From Gordonia rubripertincta (lineage in GTDB: Bacteria > Actinomycetota > Actinomycetes > Mycobacteriales > Mycobacteriaceae), in contig NZ_CP136136.1 in the NCBI RefSeq assembly GCF_038024875.1, positions 3,162,001 through 3,226,000 on the forward strand: 64,000 nucleotides of DNA, given 5' to 3'. The translations under genes and the position numbers were made by a program. Numbering within the stretch: the stretch's first letter is position 1; every line of letters begins with the position of its first letter. Below are positions 52,757-60,849 of this stretch, one piece after another. The notes below the pieces were generated by a model. That model saw only the letters and a program-made list of their open reading frames with translations, was not told the DNA's origin and searched no databases.

Positions 52757-52783
52757 GGGAACCACGAGCCGACGAGCGTCGTT
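52757..52783 (+). promoter_or_regulatory. ECF-type (SigE/SigH-like) promoter before rseA-htrA-tatB
   Basis: GGGAACC (52757-52763), a 16-bp spacer and CGTT (52780-52783) match the mycobacterial SigE/SigH-type consensus GGGAAC(Y)-N16-CGTT. It lies about 140 bp before the rseA start, so the transcript would have a long leader. Confidence 0.75.
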
Positions 52784-52923
52784 GTCTGACTCGGATAGGC
52801 TGAGACGTTGCGTGCACGCCTTACGCGGCGGCACAGTCCGCCGACGGTGAGTACCGTGGCGTACAGACTCGGCAGGCTGAGACCGGATTGCGACGGACAC
52901 GTCGTGGAAAGGGGTGACCGACG

Positions 52924-53445
52924 ATGATGAACGGCGATCGCGGGCGTCCGACGCGGGGCGGCGGTATCGAGCCCCCCACCCCCAATCTTCGTCGCCGGCG
53001 ATCCTCCTGGAGCACCGACTCCTGGACCCCGGCCCCCTCGTCCTTCCTGCCCAACCGCGGCTATCGCGCGCCCGGCACTGCCGGCGGGCGTCGCTTCGCA
53101 CCGACCGAACATCTCGCCCCCGAGGCGGTCGCCGCCTTCGTCGACGGTGAGCTCGGCATGTCGGCTCACGCCCGCGCCGCCCACCACCTCGCGCTCTGCC
53201 CGGAATGCGTGGCAGCCGTCGACGCCCAGTCCTTGGCCCGCACCCGGCTCCGCGAGTCCGGTCAGGTCTCGGTGCCCGCGTCCCTGCTCGGCGCGCTCTC
53301 CCAGATCCCGACCCGCGAGATCGATCTCGGCTCGGACACCCCGACCGACGGCATTCCCGGCGCCCGAGACGCGATGCGCCCGCCCGCGAACCCGCTCATG
53401 CGTGACACGGGTCGCGGTCGCAACTTTCGCCGTCGGGGTCGGTGA
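52924..53445 (+). CDS. rseA: Anti-sigma-E factor RseA
   Basis: 173-residue zinc-dependent anti-sigma factor without membrane segment. The ZAS motif HxxxCxxC is at His88, Cys92, Cys95 (HLALCPEC). An N-terminal Arg/Pro-rich stretch of about 55 residues precedes the conserved AVAAFVDGELG. It binds SigE in the cytoplasm, and oxidation or phosphorylation-dependent degradation releases it in mycobacteria. The ATG at 52924 follows GAAAGGGGTGA. The stop overlaps a GTG (53442) in the GTGA manner, which would couple it to htrA. Confidence 0.92.
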   Translation: MMNGDRGRPTRGGGIEPPTPNLRRRRSSWSTDSWTPAPSSFLPNRGYRAPGTAGGRRFAPTEHLAPEAVAAFVDGELGMSAHARAAHHLALCPECVAAVDAQSLARTRLRESGQVSVPASLLGALSQIPTREIDLGSDTPTDGIPGARDAMRPPANPLMRDTGRGRNFRRRGR

Positions 53446-53493
53446 ACGTGGCCGACGGAACCGGACCGCAGGGCGAGGACACCTCGACTCCCG

Positions 53494-54981
53494 GTGGTGA
53501 CGCGCAGTTCGCGCGCTGCGAAGAACCCCCGAACACCCCAACGCCTGACACCCGGACGCGCACGGCACTCCCCGGTGTCGCCGTCGACCGCGCAGGTCTT
53601 CGGCCGGCCCTCGGGAGTTCGCGGCTCCTTTGCGACCACGCCGAACAGCCACTCCGCGCCGCAGCCGCAGGTCGCCGATCCGGACCCGGTGCTCGCCGAG
53701 GCCTTCGGCCGCCCGCCGGGTTCCGACGAGACCCTCCAGCGCGACCCCCTCGCCTCCTACGGCCAGACCGAGGACGAGCCGCCCGGCAATGATCCCTGGC
53801 GCGATCCGGAGAGCCCGGCGCGACTCGTCGACCCGGCGCTGCCGACCGCGTCGTCGGCCCCGGCCACCGACCCCGGACCCAAACTCGGTGTTCGAGATGT
53901 GTTGCTGGGCAACCGGATCAGCTGGAGCGCTCTTGCGACGCTCGCGATCATCGCCCTGCTCATCGCTCTCGTCGGCGGCCTGATGGGACGCTGGACCGCA
54001 GAGGTCGCGGCCCCGCTGACCACCGATTCGGTGGAGCTGTCCACCAACGACTCCGGCGACGGATCGGCACCGCGCTCATCGATCGCCGAGGTGGCGCGGG
54101 CCGTCGAGAAGTCCGTCGTCGCCATCGACGTACGCGCCTCCGGGGCCTACTCGACCGGTTCGGGCTTCGTCATCGACAAAGCGGGGTACATCCTCACCAA
54201 CAACCATGTGATCTCGATGGCCGCGAACGACAAGGCGGCGAAGCTCGAGGTCATCTTCTTCGACCGTCAGCGGGTTGCCGCTCGTATCGTCGGGCGTGAC
54301 CCTAAGACCGACCTGGCGGTGCTCAAGGTCGAGAACGTGAAGAATCCCACCGTCTCGGTCCTCGGTAGCTCCGCCGATCTGCAGATCGGCGAGGAGGTCG
54401 TCGCCTTCGGATCGCCACTCGGCCTCAACCGGACGGTGACGAGCGGCATCGTCAGCGCCACCAACCGTGCGGTGGCGCTCACGCCCGACGCCGAGTCCGA
54501 CACGGACGCGGTCATCGACGCGATCCAGACCGACGCCGCCATCAACCCCGGCAACTCCGGTGGCCCCCTGGTCAACGCCGAGGCCAAGGTCGTCGGGATC
54601 AACACCGCAGGTCGGCTCGGTGCCGGCGGCGGTTCCATCGGCCTCGGCTTCGCCATCCCGATCGACGAGGCCAAGCCCATCGCCGAGGCCCTCATCCGCG
54701 ACGGCAAGGTCAACCACGCCCAGATCGGCATCAACGCCAGCTCGGTCCGCAACGAGCGGGTCCTGGGCGCGCAGGTGCGCAACGTGGTGTCCGGCGGACC
54801 GGCCGAACGCGCAGGGGTCCGCGAGAACGACGTCGTCACCTCGTTCAACGGACGGCCGATCGAGAGCGCCGACGAGTTGAATGTCGCGGTCCGGACCGCG
54901 AAGATCGGTGAGGAGATCCCGTTCCAGTACTGGCGGGACGGGCGCACGTTCAACGGCAAGATCACGCCGCAGAGCGACTGA
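53494..54981 (+). CDS. htrA: HtrA/DegP-family serine protease with N-terminal frame ambiguity
   Basis: 495-residue membrane-anchored PDZ serine protease for envelope quality control. A cytoplasmic N-terminus (about 140 residues, with QVFGRPSGVRGSFA and LAEAFGRPPG), one membrane helix (about 144-165), and a trypsin-like domain with His238 (TNNHV), Asp273 (KTDLAV) and Ser355 (GNSGGP), then a PDZ domain (about 395-490). ATG 53494 is in frame, but a GTG at 53442 overlapping the rseA stop opens a coding-looking frame (VADGTGPQGEDTSTPGG) one base off. Deleting one C of the C4 at 53571-53574 would join them, so the true start may be 53442. Confidence 0.88.
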   Translation: MVTRSSRAAKNPRTPQRLTPGRARHSPVSPSTAQVFGRPSGVRGSFATTPNSHSAPQPQVADPDPVLAEAFGRPPGSDETLQRDPLASYGQTEDEPPGNDPWRDPESPARLVDPALPTASSAPATDPGPKLGVRDVLLGNRISWSALATLAIIALLIALVGGLMGRWTAEVAAPLTTDSVELSTNDSGDGSAPRSSIAEVARAVEKSVVAIDVRASGAYSTGSGFVIDKAGYILTNNHVISMAANDKAAKLEVIFFDRQRVAARIVGRDPKTDLAVLKVENVKNPTVSVLGSSADLQIGEEVVAFGSPLGLNRTVTSGIVSATNRAVALTPDAESDTDAVIDAIQTDAAINPGNSGGPLVNAEAKVVGINTAGRLGAGGGSIGLGFAIPIDEAKPIAEALIRDGKVNHAQIGINASSVRNERVLGAQVRNVVSGGPAERAGVRENDVVTSFNGRPIESADELNVAVRTAKIGEEIPFQYWRDGRTFNGKITPQSD

Positions 54982-54997
54982 CACCGGGACGAGGTAG

Positions 54998-55465
54998 ATG
55001 TTCAGCAGTATCGGATGGGGCGAGATCGCGATCCTGGTCGTGGCGGCCCTCGTCATCCTCGGCCCCGAACGACTCCCCGGCGCGGTGTCGTGGTCGATGC
55101 AGTCGCTGCGCAAGGTCCGCGATTACGCGACCGGCGCGACCAACCAGCTCAAGGACGAGCTCGGGCCCGAGTTCGAGGACTTGCGCAAACCGCTCGCCGA
55201 CCTCAACGAGCTGCGGGGAATGACGCCGCGTTCGATTGTCACCAAGCATCTGCTCGACGGCGACGACTCGCTGTTCCGGCTGGGTGAGGACGCCACGACC
55301 GTGGATCGCAGCACCACCCCGGTGCCGCCGATCAAACCGGTGTCGGCGCCGATGTCGCTCGACAAGAACACCGACACACCTTCGTCCGAGTCGTCCTCGG
55401 GTGGCGCTCCGGTCGAACGCCGGTCCGGTCGTCGTCCCGCCGTCACCGACTGGGACGCGACCTGA
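54998..55465 (+). CDS. tatB: Sec-independent protein translocase subunit TatB
   Basis: 155 residues. The N-terminal helix FSSIGWGEIAILVVAALVIL with FGPxxLP-like GPERLP is the TatA/B hinge, followed by an amphipathic helix and a long polar tail. It forms the twin-arginine receptor complex with TatC for folded substrates. It lies 16 bp after htrA as in the Rv1221-Rv1224 order. The tail is rich in Ser/Pro/Asp. tatC is not in the window. Confidence 0.93.
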   Translation: MFSSIGWGEIAILVVAALVILGPERLPGAVSWSMQSLRKVRDYATGATNQLKDELGPEFEDLRKPLADLNELRGMTPRSIVTKHLLDGDDSLFRLGEDATTVDRSTTPVPPIKPVSAPMSLDKNTDTPSSESSSGGAPVERRSGRRPAVTDWDAT

Positions 55466-55475
55466 CCTGAGCGGC

Positions 55476-56621
55476 TCAGGAGTGACGCACGGTGTCGAGC
55501 CCGAGGCTCATGCCGGCCAGTCCACGCTTGCGCACCGCCAGCTTCGCGGCGATCGCCCGCAGTGCCGATCCCGCAGGGGAGTCGGGGGCCGACAGCACCA
55601 CCGGGACACCTGCGTCGCCGCCCTCGCGTAGGGCGGTCTCCAGCGGCACCTGACCCAGCAGCTCGACGGGAGCGCCGACCGCACGGGTCAGTCGCTCGGC
55701 GACCTTCTCGCCACCACCCGAGCCGAACGGTTCCATGCGGGTGCCGTCGGGCAATTCGAGCCAGGACATGTTCTCCACGACGCCCAGGATCTTCTGGCGG
55801 GTCTGCAGCGCGATCGCACCGGCGCGTTCGGCGACCTCGGCGGCGGCCTGCTGCGGGGTGGTGACCACGAGGATCTCCGCTCCCGGGATCAGCTGTGCGA
55901 TCGAGATCGCGACGTCACCGGTGCCCGGCGGCAGGTCGAGGAGGAGGACGTCGAGGTCGCCCCAGTAGACGTCGGCGAGGAACTGTTGGAGGGCGCGGTG
56001 CAGCATCGGCCCGCGCCAGGTGACCGGGGTGTTGCCGTCGGTGAACTGGCCGATGGAGATGAACCGCACGCCGTGGTTCATCGGCGGCATGATCATCCGC
56101 TCCACCTGCGTCGGCTTGGCGTCGCTGCCGAGCATCCGCGGCACGGAGTGACCGTAGATGTCGGCGTCGAGGACACCGACGGTGAGCCCGCGCTCGGCCA
56201 GCGCGGTCGCAAGATTGACCGTGACACTGGACTTTCCGACGCCGCCCTTACCGGACGCGACGGCGTACACGCGGGTCAGTGACCCGGGCTGGGCGAACGG
56301 GATGACCGGTTCGGCCTTGTCTCCGCGCAACTTCTTGCGCAATTCGGTGCGCTGCTCGTCGTCCATGACGTCGAGTTCGACGCGGACCGCTCCGACCCCG
56401 GCGACATCGGCGACGGACTTCTCCACGCGCTGGGTGATCTCGGTCCGCAGAGGGCATCCCGACGTCGTCAGGTAGATCCCGACGTCGACGCTCGCATCGT
56501 CGTTGATCTTCACCGACTTGACCATCCCGATGTCGGTGATGGGTTTGCCGATCTCCGGATCCTTGACCTTGCCCAGGGCGGCGCGAACTGCCGATTCCGT
56601 GGGCGCAACTCCTGTAGTCAT
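55476..56621 (-). CDS. mrp: Mrp/NBP35-family ATP-binding protein
   Basis: 381 residues. An N-terminal MIP18/DUF59 domain (about 7-85, with SGCPLRTE) is fused to a ParA-like ATPase with the deviant Walker A SGKGGVGKSS (123-132), DADIYGHS and LLLDLPPGTGD. It is proposed to carry Fe-S clusters to target proteins. The CxxC pair that bridges a cluster in E. coli Mrp is absent (NMSWLELPDG in its place), as in the mycobacterial homologue Rv1229c. The ATG at 56621 matches the family start. It converges on tatB. Confidence 0.93.
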   Translation of the reverse strand: MTTGVAPTESAVRAALGKVKDPEIGKPITDIGMVKSVKINDDASVDVGIYLTTSGCPLRTEITQRVEKSVADVAGVGAVRVELDVMDDEQRTELRKKLRGDKAEPVIPFAQPGSLTRVYAVASGKGGVGKSSVTVNLATALAERGLTVGVLDADIYGHSVPRMLGSDAKPTQVERMIMPPMNHGVRFISIGQFTDGNTPVTWRGPMLHRALQQFLADVYWGDLDVLLLDLPPGTGDVAISIAQLIPGAEILVVTTPQQAAAEVAERAGAIALQTRQKILGVVENMSWLELPDGTRMEPFGSGGGEKVAERLTRAVGAPVELLGQVPLETALREGGDAGVPVVLSAPDSPAGSALRAIAAKLAVRKRGLAGMSLGLDTVRHS

Positions 56622-56689
56622 CTGCTCCAGCGTACCGGCGTCACCGGGTGACCCCGATGGTGGTCCCGGGCCGGCCGCGAGAGACCGGA

Positions 56690-57814
56690 TCAGCGGACGG
56701 GCACCGATGTCGCGGCGGCTCCCGGCACTCCGACGCGCGGGTTCGGTTGAGGCGCCTTCTTGGTGGGCGGCGCCTGCTTCTTGGTGGGCGGCGGTGCCTG
56801 TCCGGGCAGGGTGATCGGCGGCAGGCAGACGATGAAGCAGTTCTGCGGCGGCGGTGCCGGCGTACGCACCGACGGGGACGAGGAGGACGGACCCGACGGC
56901 GGCGTCGACGAGGACGACGACGAACTCGACTTGCTCTTGCTGCTCTTGGAGCTCGACGCCTTGCGCTTGGCCTCCGGGATCGGGTTGGTGGGCATGACGC
57001 CGGTGGCGTAGGCGGTGGCCCAGCCGATCACGTTGGCCACGTACTCCATCGAGCGGTTGTACCGGAGAACCGCCGCGACGCGGGTGCCCTCGGCCATGAT
57101 GTCGCTGACGCCGGCGCACAGATAGCGGCCCGCGGAGTAGGTGGCGTCGAAGACGTTGTTGGGATCGGCCTTGCCGTCGCCGTTGGCGTCGGAGCCCCAC
57201 GCCGCCCAGGTGCTGGGGATGAACTGCATCGGGCCCATGGCACGGTCGTGGCCCGGGTCTCCGTCGATACGGCCGCCGTCTGTGTCCTTGATGACGGCGT
57301 TGCCGGCCAGCGAACCGTCGAGTACGGGACCGGCGATCGGGTTGATCGTGGTGCCGTACTGGTCGACCGACCCGTTGCTCGCGTGGTTGGACTCGATGCG
57401 GCCGATGCCGGCGAGCAGGAACCAGGGCAGCTTGCACTGCGGGCTCTCGGCGCCGACCCGGTTGGCGGCGAGCTTGTAGGCCTGCAGGACCACGCCGGGG
57501 ATGCCGAGCGGACCGGAGGGGAGATCGTTCGCGATCCGGAACTGTGCAGCGGGCAGCGCGGCGGCGGGCTTCTCCGGCGGAGGTGCGAATCCGAGCAGGG
57601 TGACCGGCGAACCCGGCACGACGTCGGCCACGACGACCGGGGCCTCGGGTTCGGGGTTCGTCGCGGCGAGCACGCCATGGGCGCTCGACGACGCGGTGCC
57701 GAGCACCATGGTGCCGACGAGGGCGCCACCGACGACGATGGTCGCGGCCCGGCGGGGGAAGTGCAGGGGACGCTGCGGCCCGCGACGGCGCCGCACCAGG
57801 TTGAGCGGGCTCAC
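56690..57814 (-). CDS. Secreted lytic transglycosylase (SLT domain)
   Basis: 374 residues. A basic N-terminus and a hydrophobic helix (about 22-45) act as signal or anchor. The catalytic region has GIGRIESNHAS, where Glu is the expected catalytic acid, followed by GPMQFIPSTWAAWG and RAMGP. The C-terminus is a disordered Ser/Lys then Pro-rich tail with a short CFIVCLPP loop. It cleaves peptidoglycan glycan strands for growth and division. It corresponds to Rv1230c. GTG at 57814 is the start, with a 449-bp non-coding stretch upstream. Confidence 0.9.
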   Translation of the reverse strand: MSPLNLVRRRRGPQRPLHFPRRAATIVVGGALVGTMVLGTASSSAHGVLAATNPEPEAPVVVADVVPGSPVTLLGFAPPPEKPAAALPAAQFRIANDLPSGPLGIPGVVLQAYKLAANRVGAESPQCKLPWFLLAGIGRIESNHASNGSVDQYGTTINPIAGPVLDGSLAGNAVIKDTDGGRIDGDPGHDRAMGPMQFIPSTWAAWGSDANGDGKADPNNVFDATYSAGRYLCAGVSDIMAEGTRVAAVLRYNRSMEYVANVIGWATAYATGVMPTNPIPEAKRKASSSKSSKSKSSSSSSSSTPPSGPSSSSPSVRTPAPPPQNCFIVCLPPITLPGQAPPPTKKQAPPTKKAPQPNPRVGVPGAAATSVPVR

Positions 57815-58263
57815 CGACGACCACCGTCGTGTGCTGTGCGCCTGTTCGCCGCGCGGCCCGTCTCCGTGTGCACTGGGCGGTTCACCACCGATCCCCGCGG
57901 ATGGCTCGCCATCCGGCTCTTCGTTCCCGACTGCACGATCACATGTACTCCGTTGTCAAAACACCACACGTCTGCCCCCGAGGACGAAGTGATTGCCCGC
58001 TCCTGGCCGCACGGCCTGGAGCCGAGAGCGAATACACCCGACCGGTTCCGGAATCGTGACCGACACCCGGTTCCGGCCGAACTGTGACCCACCATACATA
58101 TCGGGTCTGATGACCCAATGGCGAACTCCGCATTTGCTCGTCGTCACTCACTTCGTCGCTGCGATGCGAAAAGTTACGGCGGCAAACTCATGGGAGAGAA
58201 GTTACTGGAGTGACATAACGGAGCGGTGTCGAGCGGTTTCGGACGAGACCTGGGGACGGTTCG
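57815..58263. other. Long non-coding region upstream of the lytic transglycosylase
   Basis: No gene is supported in this 449-bp stretch. Read on the minus strand towards the transglycosylase, TTGACA occurs at 57954-57959 and a tight hairpin (GGATGGC and its complement, 57899-57914) lies 85 bp before the start. Two AAGTTAC heptamers occur at 58171-58177 and 58199-58205. Cell-wall hydrolase genes of this group often have long regulated leaders, but I could not identify a known riboswitch. Confidence 0.55.
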
Positions 58264-58788
58264 TCAATGGGATCGGTCGTCGCCGTCCGCATCGGCCGAG
58301 CCCTCTGCGGCGCGTGCGGCGAGCCGCTCGGTCAGCTCGTCGAGCAGGTCGTCGAGCTCCTTGCGCAGGTAGTCGCGCGTGACCGTGTCGCCGACCGCCA
58401 GACGTACGGCGGCCAGCTCACGAGCAAGGAACTCGGTGTCGGCCTTGGTCTGCGCCGACCGCATCCGGTCCTCTTCGAGCGCGACCCGGTCGCGGTTCTC
58501 CTGGCGGTTCTGCGCGAGCAGGATCAGCGGTGCGGCGTAGGCCGCCTGCGTGGAGAACGCCAGATTCAGCAGGATGAACGGATACGGGTCCCACCGGATC
58601 GTCACCGCGACCAGGTTCAGCGCGATCCACACGATCACGACCACGGTCTGGATGGCCAGGTACCGGCCGGTTCCGAGGAACCGCGCGACACGTTCGCTGT
58701 ACATCCCGACCACGTCGGAGTCGAGATTGAACGAGATGGTGCGCCGCGTGCTCGGGGTGTCGAGCTTGCGTCCGCCCTGTTCGCTCAT
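58264..58788 (-). CDS. DUF1003 membrane protein
   Basis: 174 residues. A short N-terminal part is followed by two hydrophobic segments (about 43-65 and 70-92) with the DUF1003 signature WDPYPFILLNLAFSTQAAYAAP and a charged coiled-coil-like C-terminus (ARELAAVRLAVGDTVTRDYLRKELD). It matches Rv1231c. ATG 58788 overlaps the stop of the MgtE/CBS gene (ATGA). The function is unknown; the pairing suggests a link to divalent cation sensing. Confidence 0.87.
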   Translation of the reverse strand: MSEQGGRKLDTPSTRRTISFNLDSDVVGMYSERVARFLGTGRYLAIQTVVVIVWIALNLVAVTIRWDPYPFILLNLAFSTQAAYAAPLILLAQNRQENRDRVALEEDRMRSAQTKADTEFLARELAAVRLAVGDTVTRDYLRKELDDLLDELTERLAARAAEGSADADGDDRSH

Positions 58789-60098
58789 CGGATCCTCACC
58801 TGCGCGCCGGCGCCGGTCGGCTTGTCGACGTCGTCGGGTTCGGTCTCACGCCAGTCGCGCGGCAGGATCTCGTCGAGGAGGTCGTCGACGCTGACCGCGC
58901 CGAGCAGGTGGCCGGCCTCGTCGACGACGGGGCCGCAGACGAGGTTGTAGGTCGCGAAGTAGCGGGTCATCGTCTCCAACGAGTCCTCGGGGTGCAGTCG
59001 GGCGAGGTCGGTGTCGAGGATGCCGCCGACGAGGTGGGCGGGCGGCTCCCGCAGCAACGCCTGCAGATGGACACAACCGAGGTACTTACCGGTCGGCGTG
59101 GACGTCGGGGGCCGCACGACGAAGACGATGCTCGCCGCGGCGGGGGTGAGGTCGGGGTTGCGGACGCGGGCGAGTGCCTCCGCGATCGTGGTCGACGGCG
59201 TGACGATGATCGGCTCGGAGGTCATCACACCACCGGCGGTGTCGGGGGAGTGCAGCAGCAGTCGCCGGACCGGTTCGGACTCCTCGGGGTCCATCTCCTC
59301 TAGCAGCGCCTCGGCCTCGGTGTCGGGGAGCTCGCCGAGAAGGTCGGCCGCGTCGTCGGGGTCCATCTCCTCGAGGATCGTGACCGCACGGTCGCGGCCC
59401 AGCGCGGTGAGCATCGCCTTCTGGTCGTCGGGCGGCAGCTCCTGCAGCACGTCGGCGAGCCGTTCGTCATCGAGTGCGGCGGCGATCTCGCCGCGTCGCT
59501 TCGGCGGCAGCTCGCGCAGGGCGTTGGCCACGTCGGCCGGACGCATCCCCTCGAACTGCATCAGCGCCTGGGCGACGCCCTGTCCCGGCAGATCGAGGGA
59601 GGACTGCGTGATCCCCTGGACGCTGGACCATTCCACGACGTGGGTCTCGTGACGCCGGCGCAGCCCACGACGGCCTGCGCGGACTGCCACCCGCGACACG
59701 ACCCAGTCCCGGGTGCGGGTGCGTTCGATGCCGAGATCGACCACGGTCACGTCGGCGTCGGCGAGTTCGGGGAGATCGGGGTCGGTGACACGGACCCGCG
59801 TGTCGAGGATCTGGCCGATCGCCAGGGCCTCGCCGGGGCGCAGGTGCAGCTTCCGGAGGCTCACCGTTCCGGTGTTGAGGGTCACCGCGCGCGGCTCGAT
59901 GCCCGTCACGCGCAGCATCGGGACGAAAATCCTTCGGCGGGTGGTCAATTCGACAGCGAGGCCGAGTGCGCGCGGCTGCTGACCTGACAATCGGATCGAG
60001 ATCACCACGTCACGGACCCGCCCGATGGATTCACCATCGGGACCAAGGACGGCCAATCCGACTAATCTGGCCACGAACACCTTGCTCACCGACGACAT
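58785..60098 (-). CDS. PRC-barrel / MgtE-N / CBS-domain protein without channel domain
   Basis: 437 residues. The N-terminal PRC-barrel-like segment has GPDGESIGRVRDVV. The MgtE_N superhelix (about 180-285) repeats PPKRRGEIAAALDDE and LPPDDQKAML with acidic DPDDAADLLGELPD Mg2+-binding stretches. Two CBS domains follow (TPSTTIAEALARV and HLLGAVSVDDLLDEILPRDW). The membrane channel domain of MgtE is missing, so this is a cytoplasmic sensor or regulator rather than a transporter. It matches Rv1232c. Translationally coupled to the DUF1003 gene. Confidence 0.88.
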   Translation of the reverse strand: MSSVSKVFVARLVGLAVLGPDGESIGRVRDVVISIRLSGQQPRALGLAVELTTRRRIFVPMLRVTGIEPRAVTLNTGTVSLRKLHLRPGEALAIGQILDTRVRVTDPDLPELADADVTVVDLGIERTRTRDWVVSRVAVRAGRRGLRRRHETHVVEWSSVQGITQSSLDLPGQGVAQALMQFEGMRPADVANALRELPPKRRGEIAAALDDERLADVLQELPPDDQKAMLTALGRDRAVTILEEMDPDDAADLLGELPDTEAEALLEEMDPEESEPVRRLLLHSPDTAGGVMTSEPIIVTPSTTIAEALARVRNPDLTPAAASIVFVVRPPTSTPTGKYLGCVHLQALLREPPAHLVGGILDTDLARLHPEDSLETMTRYFATYNLVCGPVVDEAGHLLGAVSVDDLLDEILPRDWRETEPDDVDKPTGAGAQVRIR

Positions 60099-60196
60099 GG
60101 GAGTAAGGGTAGTGCCAACGGTTCGGCGAACGTCGTCGGCGAGTATGGATCAGCCGCGATGTCCGTCGATTCACTTCCACGAGGGAGGTCCCGAGA

Positions 60197-60685
60197 ATGA
60201 CGAATCCCATGCGCCCGAGCCGGGAGACGCCGGGCCTGCCGACCCCGCCCAAGGGTTGGCCGATCGGCTCCTACAGCACCTACGCCGAGGCCCAGCGTGC
60301 GGTGGACTACCTGTCCGACGAGAACTTCACGGTCCAGGACGTCACCATCGTGGGCGTCGACCTCATGCAGGTCGAGCGTGTCATCGGGCGCCTCACATGG
60401 GGCAAGGTGATCGGCGGCGGTCTGGTGTCCGGTGCCTGGCTCGGTTTCTTCTTCGGGTGCCTCGTCGCCCTCGTCTTCACCGGCTCGCCGCTGGGGCCGA
60501 TCATCGCCGGCATCGTGGGCGGCATGGTCTTCGGTGTGATCTCGGCGACGATTCCGTACGCCGCGACCCGCGGACAGCGCGACTTCGCGTCGACGATGCA
60601 ACTGGTCGCCGGACGCTACGACGTCCTCTGCGACCCGAAAAGCGCAGGGAAAGCGCGCGACATGCTCGCCCGCCTGACGATGTGA
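60197..60685 (+). CDS. General-stress-protein-17M-like membrane protein
   Basis: 162 residues. An N-terminal domain (SYSTYAEAQRAVDYLSDENFTVQDVTIVG) resembles general stress protein 17M, followed by two Gly-rich transmembrane segments (about 72-94 and 99-120) and a polar tail ending in DMLARLTM. It is syntenic with Rv1234. The ATG at 60197 follows GAGGGAGG. It is divergent from the MgtE/CBS gene. The function is unknown. Confidence 0.83.
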   Translation: MTNPMRPSRETPGLPTPPKGWPIGSYSTYAEAQRAVDYLSDENFTVQDVTIVGVDLMQVERVIGRLTWGKVIGGGLVSGAWLGFFFGCLVALVFTGSPLGPIIAGIVGGMVFGVISATIPYAATRGQRDFASTMQLVAGRYDVLCDPKSAGKARDMLARLTM

Positions 60686-60754
60686 GATTCCTGCCGCAGA
60701 GGGACACGGCGCGATCACAATCGACATGGGAGTGGCACGCCCATGCCGAATGTG

Positions 60755-60784
60755 TTGCATGTCACGAATCGTGACGTATAGCGT
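60755..60784 (+). promoter_or_regulatory. lpqY promoter with palindromic operator
   Basis: A 15-bp inverted repeat GTCACGA-A-TCGTGAC (60761-60775) lies between a possible -35 TTGCAT (60755-60760) and -10 TAGCGT (60779-60784). The placement is typical of a repressor site in the spacer. The regulator is unknown; GntR- or LacI-type proteins are reasonable candidates. Confidence 0.55.
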
Positions 60785-60849
60785 TGCACCTCGGACGCTC
60801 ACGGCGGAGCACCTCGGGTGTTTGCCGCGTACGACATCGAGGAGGCTGC

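Noticed and set aside
55476..57824. One 782-codon frame joining mrp with upstream sequence
   Set aside because: The part upstream of 56621 overlaps the lytic transglycosylase gene in another frame and has no conserved content; Mrp starts at the ATG 56621.
57815..58263. c-di-AMP (ydaO-type) riboswitch before the lytic transglycosylase
   Set aside because: Some GC-rich hairpins are visible, but the conserved core segments of the motif could not be found on the minus strand.
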